Below, piece by piece: positions 20,651-32,929 of a DNA stretch of 64,000 nt. Where the stretch lies: the NCBI GenBank assembly GCA_025738555.1, contig JAOVFP010000018.1, positions 1,054,001 through 1,118,000 of the forward strand. The letters are read 5' to 3'. A model generated the notes under the pieces. It was not told where the DNA came from, did no database searches, and worked only from the letters and a program-made list of their open reading frames with translations. A program made the translations under genes and the position numbers. This DNA comes from Cyathus striatus (lineage: Eukaryota > Basidiomycota > Agaricomycetes > Agaricales > Nidulariaceae). The number at the start of each line of letters is the position of its first letter. Position 1 is the first letter of the stretch.

Positions 20651-23600
20651 TGTGAGTTATTTGTACATGATTGGCAAAGGCTTTAGGAATCTGTCATTCT
20701 CTGAATGCTCAAGATAAACATAGCACAGGGATCATCACACTGTAAATATTTCATAATATATGTATTTTATATGATAGATCGCCATTATGCAGTAATAAAT
20801 GCGAAAAAGTGAAAATTAAGATCTTACGTTTGTCCGCTGCATTCACCACATGATAGGAATCTAGTCTCATTGCACTGCATTCATGTGCTGACTCATGTGT
20901 CATTTTCAGAATGCACAAACCAATATCCCATGCTTATCCCATCTGTTTACATATGGCACATCCCATCAATCATAAGATATCCAGTCTACATGCACCACTT
21001 CTTCCTCATTAATTTAAATCCTATACTTCGCTATTAGAAATATAGGAAATGCATAATGCATTCAGATAGATGTGAATATTTCACAATATACCTATTCCAT
21101 ATGATAGATCCCCATAATGCATTAATAAATGCAAAAAAGTGAAAATTATAATCTTGCCTCCTTCCACCAAATTAACCAGATGACAGGAATCTAGTCTCGT
21201 CACACTGGTATAATTATCAGATGCATCTGTCATATTTAGAATGCACAAATCAATATCCCATGCATGTCACTTCTGTCCACATATGGCACATCCCATCAAT
21301 AATAGGATATCCAGTATACATGCATAACTTCTACCTCATTAATTTAGATCCTCTACATCGCTATTAGAAATGTATAACATGCATGATCCATTCAGTTAGA
21401 TGTAGATATTTCATCATATACATATTCCATATGATAGATCCTCATAATGCACTAATAAATGCAAGAAATTAAAAATATAGATCGTGCCTCCTTCTGCTAC
21501 ATTCACCAGATGACAGGAAACTAGTCTCATTGCACTGTGTTCATGTGCTGACTCATCTGCCAATTTCGGAAGGCGCAATACAAATATCCCATGCTTATCA
21601 TATGTGTCTGCATATGGCACATCCTATCAATCATACAATATCCAGTCTACATGCACCACTTCTACCTCATTAATTTAGATTATCTACTTTGCTATTAGAA
21701 ATGTAGAACATGCTTGATCCATTCAGTTAGATGTAGATATGTCATTACATAATTATTCCATATGATAGATCCTCATAATGTACTACTAAATGTGAAAAAT
21801 TAAAAATATAGATCTTGCCTCCATCCGCCACATTCACCAGATGACAGGAATCTAGCCTCATTGCGCTGCATTCATGTGCTGACTCATTTGTCATTTTCGG
21901 AACGTGGAAGACAAATATCCCACGCTTATCACTTCAGTCCGTGTATGGCACATCCTATCAATCATAAGATATCCAGTCTACATGCACCACTTCTACCTCA
22001 TTAATTCACATCATCTACTTCGCTATTAGAGATGTAGAACATGCACGATCCATTAAGTTAGATGCAGATATTCCACAATATAATGATACTATATGATAGA
22101 TCATCATAATGCTCTGAAAAATGCGAAAATTAAGAATTAAGATCTTGTCTCCTTCTGCCACATTCACCAGATGACAGCAAATGTGCGCTATTTGTACATG
22201 ATTGGCAAAGGCTTTAGGAATCTGTCGTTTTCTGAATGCTCAAGATAAAAATAACTCAGGAATCATCACACTGTAAATATTTCATAATATAGGTATTCTA
22301 TATGATAGATCGCCATTATGCAGTAATAAATGCGAAAATGTGAAAATTAAGATCTTATGTTCTTCCGCCACATTCACCACATGATAGGAATCTAGTCTCG
22401 TCGCGCTGCGTTCATGTGCTGACTCATCTGTTATTTTCGGAATGCGCAACACAAATATCCCACACTTATCACATCCGTCCGCATATGGCACATCCTATCA
22501 ATCATAAGATATCCAGTCTACATGCACCACTTCTACCTCATTAATTCATATCCTCTACTTTGCTATTAGAAATGTAGAACATGCACGATACGTTCAGTTA
22601 GATGTAGATATATCATAATATAATTATTCCATATTATACATCCTCGTAATGCATTAATAAATGTGAAAAATTACAAATGAAGATCTTGCCTCCTTCTGCC
22701 ACATTCACCAGATGACATGAATCTAGTCTTGTCGTGCTGACTCATTTGTCATTTTCGGAATGCGCAACACAAATATCCCATGCTTATCACATCTTTCTGT
22801 GTAAGGCACATCCCATCAATCATAGGATATCCAGTCTACATGCACCACTTCTACCTCATTAATTCATATCCTCTACATCGCCATTAGAAATGTAGAACAT
22901 GCACGATCCGTTAAGTTAGATGTAGATATAACATTATATAATTATTCCATATTATACATCCTCATAATGCACTAATAAATGCGAAAAAGTGAAAATTAAG
23001 ATCTTGCCTCCTTCCGCTACATTCACCAGATGACAGGAAACTAGTCTCGTCGCGCTGTGGTCATGGGCTGACTCATCTGTCATTTTCGGAATGTGCAAAC
23101 CAATATCCCACACGCTTATTACATCTGTCTGCATATGGCACATCCCATCAATCATAGCATATCCAGTCTACATGCACCACTTCTTCCTCATTTATTTAGA
23201 TCACCTACATTGCTATTAGAAATGTAGGAAACACATGATCTATTCAGTTAGGTGTAGATATTTCACAATATAATTATTTGATATGATAGATCTCCATAAT
23301 GCACTAATAATTGTGAAAATTACAAATGAAGATCTTGCCTCCTTCTGCCACATTCACCAGATGACAGGAATCTAGTCTCGTCGCACTGTGTTCATGTGCT
23401 GACTCATCTGTTATTTTCGGAATGCACATCATAAATATCCCACACTTATCACATCTGTCCGCGTAAGGCACATCCTATCAGTTATATGATATCCAGTCTA
23501 CATGCACCACTTCTACCTCATTAATTCATATCTATGGCACATCCCATCAATCATAGCATATCCAGTCTACATGCACCACTTCTTCCTCATTTATTTAGAT

Positions 23601-24540
23601 CACCTACATTGCTATTAGAAATGTAGGAAACACATGATCTATTCAGTTAGGTGTAGATATTTCACAATATAATTATTTGATATGATAGATCTCCATAATG
23701 CACTAATAATTGTGAAAATTACAAATGAAGATCTTGCCTCCTTCTGCCACATTCACCAGATGACATGAATCTAGTCTTGTCGTGCTGACTCATCTGTCAT
23801 TTTCGGAATTCGCATCACAAATATCCCACACTCATCACTTCTGTTTGCATATGGCACATCCCATCAATTATAAGATATCCAGTCTACATGCACCACCTCT
23901 ACCACATTAATTTACATCCTCTACATCGCTATTAGAAATGTAGAACATGCACGATCTGTTCAGTTAGATGTTGATATAACATTATATAATTATTCCATAT
24001 TATACATCCTCATAATGCATTAATAAATGCGAAAAAGTGAAAATTAAGATCTTGCCTCCTTCCGCTATATTCACCAGATGACCGAAATCTAGTCTCATCG
24101 CGCTGTGTTCATGTGATGACTCATCTGTCATTTTCGGAATGCACATCACAAATATCCCGCGCTCATCACTTCTGTCCATGTATGGCACATCCCATCAATT
24201 ATAAGATATCCAGTCTACATGCACCACCTCTACCACATTAATTTACATCCTCTACATCGCTATTAGAAATGTAGAATATGCACGATCCATTCAGTTAGAT
24301 ATAGATATAACATAATATAATTATTCCATATTATACATCCTCATAATGCATTAATAAATGCGAAAAAGTGAAAATTAAGATCTTGCCTCCTTCCGCTACA
24401 TTCACCAGATGACAGAAATCTAGTCTCGTCGCGCTGCATTCATGTGCTGACTCATCTGTCATTTTCAGAAAGCGGAAAACATATATCACACGCTTATCAC
24501 ATCTGTCCGTATATGGATCATCCCATCAATTATTCCAATC
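20651..24540. repeat. Satellite array 1, ~330-bp unit, about 12 copies
   Basis: The marker (a/g)aagatcttgcctcc occurs near 20820, 21150, 21480, 21810, 22141, 22350, 22681, 23001, 23330, 23728, 24048 and 24380, mostly 320-332 bp apart. Each unit also holds ctgactcatctgtcatttt, catatggcacatcccatcaa and gatatccagtctacatgcac. A leader phrase (atttgtacatgattggcaaa) opens the array at ~20661 and recurs at ~22201, where the spacing drops to 209 bp, so the array looks like two modules joined. Short open frames in it are satellite artefacts. Confidence 0.93.
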
Positions 24541-24850
24541 CAGTTCTTATAGACTACATTTTACGTTACAATTTATACATTCTACAGACATATTGTCAAC
24601 TTAGTGTACCGCAAAATAATATTCTAGCATTTATATTAGCTTGATATTCAAATTTTGGGTATCGAGGTGAGCACAGGATGTGGTTTATGCATGTTAAAAT
24701 TGTAGTCTAGCTGAACCACATATTTATAATTTTGACAATGTGGCGTAGTATGACCACTTTCCTAATATGAATGTAGTCTTATATCGCTACATAGGTTTCA
24801 CTATTAAACATTGCACTGATGAATTACTAGGTTATGATAGGTCCAGGTAC
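24541..24850. repeat. Shared downstream flank of satellite, copy 1
   Basis: The sequence after array 1 (cagttcttatagactacatt, then tattgtcaacttagtgtacc, ... atcgctacataggtttcact) is closely repeated after array 2 at about 35777-36090. Both are in the same orientation, so array plus flank was copied as a unit. No coding frame. Confidence 0.85.
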
Positions 24851-25440
24851 GTACCCATGTACCTCTCGTTTGGCTCAATTTATGTACCATTGTGGAACCA
24901 CACATATGCTGCTACATGCCTCGCCTTTGTTTTCTGATCCCTAGCTTCGTTTAATGGTCTCCATCTTCACTCTCAAGTCCCTAGATTAGTTTCAGAGTCC
25001 TCAGCTTCATTCTCAATCCCCAGCCTTTGTTTTCTAGTCCCCAGTGCTGTCTAGTACATTATAGCAGCTTCTTACTTCTATACTGCCATGTACTTTTGTT
25101 ATATTGTTACCTATTTTGTTATGTATCTGTCTACTTGATTATAATACTCTCTGGTTTATGATAGTAGTCTCTACAATGTTATACTGTTCTTATATTGTTA
25201 TAATACTCCCTATTTCATTAATGTGCTCTTTAAGTTGTTATTGTGCTATCTACTTCATTATCATGTCCTTTATTTTGCTAAAATGATTCTGATTCAGTGG
25301 TATCATGCATATATATATGTATTAAAGTAACATATCATTATAAAATAAGAAGCAACTCACGGGTAAGGGTTCTCACAGGTATGGGTGTGGGTCAGCTTCA
25401 AAACACCTGGGGGTTACCCATGCACTTCCCTACCAGTAAC
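24851..25440. repeat. Repeat with gtacccatgtacc start and minisatellite, copy 1
   Basis: It begins near gtacgtacccatgtacc and continues into atttatgtaccattgtggaa, matching 36120-36170. A ~20-bp minisatellite follows (agtccccagcttcgtt-like, 24930-25050), then a stretch related to the right end of the copy at 36.1-37.1 kb (acccatgcacttccct). It may be a nonautonomous transposon with inverted ends of the form agggatgtgcatgggt, but I cannot fix its borders. Confidence 0.45.
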
Positions 25441-26256
25441 TGCTAAAGGGAAGATCACATCTACTGTTGGCTACCTGGAACATAGTCATACCTAGTGTTG
25501 CCATTAGGTGAGTTGCCCTTGATAGTGAGGTACCTCAAGGGGCCCAAAATGGAAATTGTGACATGTCAAGGTGCTTCAGAAATGCTGAGGTTAGACTGGC
25601 CATGAAGTCTGAGACTAAATAGAAACATTGTTCTTGCTGTCACCTGATCATTCTCAATGTATCAGGACCTGTTAGATCACTTCCAGTCTGGCCATAACCA
25701 ATTATAATTTGAGGGAAATAAACTCTAATAAACTCAGTAAGTAAAGTAGATAATGATTAATATTTGCATGATTTATTCTTTTAAACTACTTACACTTTTA
25801 AAAAGGTCTAGTAGTACTTAATTAGCTGTAAGAATAGTGCTTTCAATGTTAAGCCATTTCTGAAACATTTTTGAAGCTGTGGTGGGGGTATTATATCATG
25901 TATTACTAATTTGGTGCATGGAAATCAAGGTGTATTGATTTTATCTCAAGGTACCTCAATGTCAATTAGCTGAGACCACATTGCACTAAACTAGGTGCTT
26001 TAATTGTATTTCATCAACTTATGTATAAAAATACATTGTACACATAGGCAAAACAATAAAAATAATGAAGTAGAAGAATGAGGTAAATAAGATGCATGTG
26101 TAATTGAATAGAAGTGTGGGAATGACATGGTAGAAGAGGATGATAAGGGATGACAAGTATGAAATATGTCTAATAACAGAAGATTATTTGAAGTAGAGTA
26201 CATATATAAAGAGTCAAGTAAAAAAGGCAGAAGAAGCCAATAGGTACTTTTAGAAT
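25441..26256. other. Intergenic, CpG-poor; nothing recognised
   Basis: AT-rich sequence downstream of the NLR-like pseudogene. It probably includes that gene's 3' untranslated region. No repeat or coding frame worth naming was seen, and CpG is nearly absent. Confidence 0.4.
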
Positions 26257-29200
26257 TCAACATGTCTTACACTTGTTCCAGCTGTAACCATAGGCAAAAT
26301 GTGTTAAATCAATTTGGTACATGTCATTATCAGGCAATATTTGTACAGTTTCGGAACTGCACAAATGTTTTCTATGATTGAAAGGAACCCAAAATAATAT
26401 CTTCTGAGTGCTATCTTTTACCCATCCATTTGAATCACAAGCTGAAAGAATACTGTAACCTTCAAATAAGTCAAGTTTACTCAAGTAATCTATAGTAGTA
26501 TTTAAATTCCACATTCTGACACTTCTATCATATGATCCAGACACTACTTGTGTTCCATCTGGAGAGAATGCCACAGATCTCACCCAGTCACTGTGGCCTT
26601 GAAATGGTCCAGCTATGGTTTTGCCACTATTCACACTCCACACTCTGACAGTCTCATCATTTGAGCCAGATACCACTTGTGTTCCATCTGGAGAATATGC
26701 CACACATCTGACACAATGAGTATGGCCTTGAAATGGCCCAGAAATGGTTTTTCTGCTGTTCACATCCCAAACTCTAATAGTCTTATCATCTGAGCCAGAA
26801 ACTACATGCTTTCCATTTGGAGAGAATGCCACAGATGTCACCCAATCACTGTGGCCATAAAATGGTCCAGCAATGAGTTTTCCACTCCTCAAATTCCACA
26901 CTCTAATGGTTTTATCATATGAACCAGATACCACTTGTGTTCCATCTGGAGAAAATGCCACAGATCTCACTGAATCACTGTGGCCTTGAAATGGCCCAGC
27001 AATCAGCTTTCCATCATTCACATTCCACACTCTGATAGTTCTATCATCTGAACCAGATACTACTTTAGTTCCATCTGAAGAAAATGCAACAGATATGACT
27101 AAATATTTGTGTCCTTTAAATGGTCCAGCAATAGTTTTTCCACTATTCACATTCCACACCCTGACAGTTTTATCATATGAGCTAGACACAACTTGTGTTC
27201 CATCAGGAGAAAATGCTAAAGATCTCACCCTGTCACTGTGGCCTTTAAATGGTCCAGCAATAGTTTTACCACTTTTTATGCTCCACACTCTGACAGTTTC
27301 ATCATTTGATCCAGACACTATTTGTGCTCCATCAGAAGAAAATCCTACTGACATAACAAAATGAGTGTGGCCTTGAAATAGTTCATGAATGGTTTTTTCA
27401 CTGTCCACATTCCACACTCTAACAGTTTTATTATCTGAGCCAGACACTACTTGTGTTCCATCTGGAGAAAATGCTACAGATGCCACCCAATCACGTGACC
27501 TTGAAATGGTTTGGAAATGGAGTTTCCACTCCTCACACCCCACAGTCTGATAGTTTTATCATTTGAGCAAGACACCACTTGTGTTCCATCTGGAGAAAAT
27601 GCCACAGATCTCACCCAATCACCATGGCCTTTTAATACTCTTACAATAGCTTTTCCACCATTCACATTCCACACTCTGACAGTTTTGTCATTTGAACCAG
27701 ATACCACATGTGTTCCATTTGGAGAAAATGCCACAAATCTCACTGAATCACTGTGGCCTTGAAATGTTCCTGCAATGTCTTTTCCATTATTCACATTCCA
27801 TACTCTAACAGTTTTATCATATGAGCCAGACACCACTTGTGTTCCATCTGGAGAATATGCTACAGATGCTACCCAATTACTGTGGCCATGAAATGGTTCA
27901 GCAATAGTTTTATTATATGAACCAGATACCACTTGCGTTCCATCTGGTGAAAATGCCACAGATCTCACCCAATCAGTATGACCAAAAAATGGTATAGAAA
28001 TAGTTTTGCCAGTTCTCACATCCCACACTCTGATAGTTTCATCATCTGATCCAGAGACCACTTGTGTTCCATCTTTAGAAAATGCCACTGATGTTACCCT
28101 CTCAGTGTGGCCTTCAAGTGGTTCAGGAGTGAGATTTCCATTCTTCATATTCCACACTCTAATAATATTGTCATCTGAGCCAAACACTACTTGTTTTCCA
28201 TTAGGAGAATATGCCACACATCCCACTCTTGAATCTCCACACCATGCAGTGTGTAAATTTTCATCCCAATCTTTATCTCTGCCTTTCCTAATTAAAGGTA
28301 TATTTCCAAAAATTGGTGAGTAATATTTCAGAATCAGCGAGCTTTCTGGTGAAAATGCTAATGCTGATACATATATGTGTGGTACACTTCCAGTTATGGG
28401 AATGTAAAAATTTGTAATAAATTTTATTCCATCTTCAATGAAATTAAGTTCAGTAGAGTTTATCTTTATAATGCTCAGTATTTTATTGGTATTAAATTGG
28501 CTGATGACATACCTTTGTACATGATATCAGTTGTTTTAACATTTCTTCTGCTGATTTGATCTTATTTAAGAGACTCATGACTTCTAACCAGTATAAAAAA
28601 TTTCTGTACAAAAACACATTCAAATCAACCACTAAAGAACTAGTATGACATTTTTCACTTTCAACCATTTCAACATAATGCATACTCCAATATTTGCAAC
28701 AATACTGAAGGTGTGTTGGTATATATTGACTGGCTATTTTTGCTATATCAATGTTTTCATTAAATTCATATGATGACTCAATTTTGGCAATATTAAATTT
28801 CAACATGCCATTTAAAATCTTAAATATTGCCTTTGTCATTGTTTGCATAATTTTGTTTTCATTTATTTTAAATATATCATTTTGAAACCCTCCCAATAAA
28901 AAATCATGAAATGATAAGTGATGAAATGTTATATAGTTATCTTTCATTGATATAACTGGAAGAAGATGATATATGATTCTAGAGACCTCTTTTGCAATAT
29001 ATTTGCCATCAATATTAAGGAAGTAAGTAATATCTTCTTTGTGCAATGGAGACTTTGCCATGTATATTGCTCCTAGCACTTGTCTGACAATTTCCTGCCT
29101 TTTTGGTGTCCATTTACCAAAGGAAGTTTGCAGTATTTGACTGTAGAGAATCTCAACTCCTTGGTTTGCATGTCCAAGAAGAACTTGGTCAAGTTTTTCT

Positions 29201-30225
29201 TCAGGTGAAGGTTGTTCATCTTCCTCTGCAGCCATAGTGATATACTTGACTGCTGTAGATGCCCAAATGAATAAACCTGCAGCTATTTTGATCATCTCAA
29301 CTAATTCATTTTCCATTGTCTCAAGCTGTAATTCATCTTTATAATTTTCAAAACTTTGCTTTAGAAAGAAATGTATGTCATCATTGATTTCTGGGTCATG
29401 TTGAGAATCAGTTTCCAACTTAATAATCTTGCAAAAGTTTTTATTATGAATTATATGTGGTAAAGAACCAGCCCTTCCTGTTAAGATCAGCTTATAATGT
29501 TTAGGAAGCTGAGACCAATTTTGAAAGGTCTTCTGCAGAGATATAGAATTAGATAATTTGCATTCATCAAGAGCATCAATAACAAATGCAGGTGGGTCTA
29601 TTTTCATTTGCTCATGACATGTAACCAGTGGATCTTCAATTAGGTGTTTGAAATGCCATTCAATGCTCCCAAGCTGGAAATTGTTATCAAGATGTTCTCT
29701 TTCAACAAGGAATACTTTGACTTAGATGCTAAATCTGTAGCAATTTTTCTCCAAACTACAGTGGCATCATTTAAAGTATTGGTATTATCATCTCTCTTAA
29801 AGAAATGACAGCCACCTAGTCTCTTCCAATCTTTTGAGTTAAGTGTTTGAACCAGAGTAGATGCTATTGCAAATTTTCCTGTGCCTGGACCACCAGTAAT
29901 CCACATGATGTTTGGAGTCAAGTCATCTATCAAATTTATTGATTTATCTTCTCTTATAATTATACTAATAAATCTACACACCAAAATCTTTCATCCAGTT
30001 GTAAATTTCATTCAGAATAGTAACCCTAGTCCCTTCCATGCATAGAGGGGGATAATCTGTGTTATTGTCAACAGACTTTAATAAATAAATATTTTTAGAG
30101 ATTTCTTTATTTTCCATAGTGAAATAATTGATTTGATCACGACCGACGGCATTCTGCTGCCCACCAATAATATTGACATTTTGTGCATTGGAAAGTATTT
30201 GAGCATTGGATGTGTTTTGAGCCAT
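26257..30225 (-). pseudogene. NACHT-WD40 NLR-like gene 1, frameshifted
   Basis: Minus-strand STAND/NLR-type gene, a class of putative innate-immunity/heterokaryon-incompatibility receptor in fungi. Start ATG at 30225 (MAQNTSNAQILSNAQNVNII). A 55-nt intron (29927-29981) precedes the NACHT domain: Walker A GGPGTGKF, where Phe replaces the usual Ser/Thr, then HFFKRDD, Walker B FVIDALDE and the sensor-like KLILTGR. Against gene 2, about 10 nt are missing near 29698, shifting the frame inside NACHT. A second frameshift near 27493 (one base lost in a GHSDW codon block) splits the WD40 region. About 14 WD40 repeats of 43 aa follow, one internally deleted, then a unique tail (KILFWVPFNHRKHLC). The NACHT-WD40 junction (28230-28495) includes an intron I could not settle. 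Non-functional unless the indels are assembly errors. Confidence 0.88.
26490..28226 (-). repeat. Array of ~14 near-identical WD40 repeats (129-bp unit)
   Basis: Each 43-aa unit reads like SVAFSPDGTQVVSGS, then a (Y/D/N)DKT(V/I)RVW core, then a KTIAGPFQGH-type end. Differences cluster at the GH(S/T)(D/H)(W/S/R/C)V turn and at the S(Y/D/N)D(K/E/R)T site, as in other fungal WD40 receptors where repeats are homogenised but binding-face residues vary. Fourteen units would make two seven-bladed propellers. One unit lacks ~10 residues (GSYNKTIAEPF). Confidence 0.9.
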
Positions 30226-30440
30226 TTTAAATTCCAGAGAATTCAAATTTGAACTTGTAAGCTGTTAAGTATATGAGCAGTGAGGTGCTTGAGATAACAA
30301 GAATGGGGGGAATCATGAAAGCTAACATAAACACACTATATAAAGCACTGCGATACACTTATCACGCATTGGTATATATGCTTCTAACAGAAGCATTGGA
30401 ACGATCAACATTCCCTATGTCTTCATTTGTGGAAAGCTAA
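30226..30440 (-). promoter_or_regulatory. Promoter of NLR-like gene 1
   Basis: Read on the minus strand this matches the upstream regions of the two other NLR copies: gttgatcgttcc, a TATA box (ctttatatag, about 30336-30345), then tgttagc, cctcactgc, acttaacag and ctctggaatttaaaatgg at the start. The TATA box lies about 120 bp before the ATG. It is more diverged than the other two promoters. Confidence 0.75.
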
Positions 30441-32929
30441 CTATAATTGGATAAACCTTCCTGTTCTATGTATATGTCTGCAGACTTAATCCATTACGTT
30501 TTGATAAGTATCACAAATAGTAGCAGTTAGAGCATCTCGATCAGGGAAGTAAATAAATCCATGTAGGTCCAATCTGTTTGAAGGCGCTATGACAATGTAT
30601 GGAAGTCATGTGTGCGAACAGTCCAAAATAAAGTTGTAAAAGGTATGTGTCCTGCATCTCGCGCATCGCATGGGTATCATAGAATTGTAAGTAGTACTTA
30701 AGAGAATACTCATCAGGTAAATTTTCTAGTTACTTGTCGAATGTCAAATCTTTGTAATAAGACAGAATCAATTAACTACTTTTTCTTGTGGGTTGCCGAT
30801 AAATGACCCTAATGATGCCAACGACAGCCCTTCACTAAACGTATGCAGTTGTCGTTTGTAGAATACAAAAGCTCAGACGATGGTGGAGGGTATCTTTGCT
30901 ACCAGTAAGCACCGTCTCTCATCCTTGCTCATACTTCCGCTCTGATACATTGAAGCTTTCCTTCGCCAACTCTCTCTAACTCTACCTCTTTCATGGGATA
31001 CCGTCAGCTTCTCGTACAGTCATACCACTGCCATTGTATCTCCGTTATCTGCATGTATTGGGTTGGTTTCTAAGGCTACAGGTGCCACCGGTGCATGACC
31101 GTTGAAAAGGGGTTCTTGTGATCTAGTAGTGAAATTGGCTCTATGTTTGCAACTTATTTCACTATAAAAATTCACAAGACTCTTTAAGTGCGAGTTGTGG
31201 GAAAGGTGGGTGTTCCTTCTTATTGTCTTATGCAAGTTTAAATCGTTTGAAAAGCCTTTGAATCGAAATGCAATAGAATTTTATTGTAGAATTCAAGTAA
31301 TACACCTTTGTACTACTTTAAACTTTGTAGAAGTGTCTTAACAACCCTTTGCTAGTACAACTTCTTAGAAAACCGAAACAAGAGCAACCCTTTACTCTTA
31401 TGAAACCACTTTATTGAAATAACTAAGTCCTAGGCCCTCTCTGGAGTCTCAGAACTTCAATTCTTTCCAAAAGATACCCAAAATGCGAACCAAAACAATA
31501 TATTCTTTGAAACAAATAAGACCTAAACCACTACCCAATACCTATTGTACCTGGGCAAGAAAGGTGCGAATCTGCTTGCCTTTCTACCCTCTATAGTACC
31601 TACTTAAATATACAAAGCCCAGAACTATTATTATGATTTTCCCAGACATTGTATACCACATATATCTACCTGAAACACTTCCCCTGTCCTTATTTGTGTC
31701 TTTATTTAGCTATCATTTGACTATGAGTCACTCCGAGGCATTAGAATCCTCTAGAATGTTCAATTCCCATGGTTTTCAGATGCTACAGTGTCTCATCATT
31801 GATCATTTTGGGTAGATCATCATAAAATTGTCATCTTTGATCTAATGTTTTGTTCTTATCCAGGCCTGTGCTTCGGTGAGACCATTCCCTATCATACTAG
31901 AATAGAATGTACTAAATTCTAGCTTCCGATCAAGATGAAAATCATCCTGATTGATGAAGAACTGACTATTCTACATCACTTTGAAATATTCTTTAATTCA
32001 TATTTATGTCATTGACTATTTGTTAGACTTCAATCCTGATGCCAAACAAACAACTTAGCGGTATCAAAGTGAAATTAAAACATATACAAGTCATGTGACT
32101 GGCAGAAAAGCGGTCCCTTCAATATTTAATATCTTTTCCTGCACACCAGGCTAATGGTAGGTTGGACATAGAAGCACTTGTACTATATTTTATGATATGA
32201 ACTGTTGAATATTAACCCAAATAAAAGGCCAATAAGTACAAGGTTTGCTATTTTGTAGCAGTCCATAGATCTTTATTTATTATCTGGGGTTCATTAATGT
32301 GTACAGATTTAAGACTGTAAATGGTAGAAATGTGCAATTTTACACCTAAATGCACAGGTGGCATCACACTGTTCTACTCTTTTCTCCACAATACTTACTT
32401 TACTACTTACGCCTACACCTTCAATGTAGCACATGCATAATAACCATGTTCATCCAACACCTGTAATGTGCTTCCCTGTTTCGCTTTATGCAGTGGCAGA
32501 ATGGAAGAGCACCTTTTCCAGTTATCTTACGCTGTTGAAGACATTTTTGTACATATACGTGGCGGTATGATGTCTAGGACATACTGCTTTAAAAACCTTA
32601 ACTCGAATTTCTGTGTTTGTGCTGCAGTTGAGCATAAGAGCATGAGATGTCGGGTTGATTTGAAATGCATGTGCCCTCGCGCAACGATATAGAGTGTACT
32701 TTTCGTAAATCCACATCATATAGGTTGTGGGGTCAGGTCCCGGCATTGGTCGAACCAACAGCTGCTCCACAGCCCATCCGGAAGTCACAGAATGCAGTCT
32801 GGCCCCTATAATTGAAACAGATGTGTCCTCCTGTTATTTACCAGCTGGAGCACAAGTCTAACTCAATTTTTACAGAGATATTTTAGCTGGAGAAGGTGTG
32901 TATCAGTTGCTTTGCGATAAGCAATAGCT
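30441..32929. other. Intergenic; no recognised gene
   Basis: No gene could be assigned in these ~2.5 kb. A minus-strand frame at 32522-32788 (88 codons, RPMPGPDPTTYMMWIYEKY) looks protein-like, but I do not recognise it and found no partner exons. The stretch 31250-31600 is rich in short direct repeats. The rest is AT-rich and featureless. Confidence 0.4.

Noticed and set aside
21414..24188. Repeated minus-strand frames MPYADxxDKxGIFVLxxPKxxDES
   Set aside because: The same frame recurs once per satellite unit and is broken differently in each. It follows the unit sequence and shows no sign of being a protein family.
20651..24540. CRISPR-like regular repeats
   Set aside because: Units are ~330 bp with no short-repeat/unique-spacer structure, and the host is eukaryotic. 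This is satellite DNA.
27095..28323. Long plus-strand open frames opposite the WD40 region of NLR 1
   Set aside because: They are antisense shadows of the 129-bp WD40 repeats, recurring with the same phase in each unit. The same happens on the minus strand at 53733-54206 opposite NLR 2.
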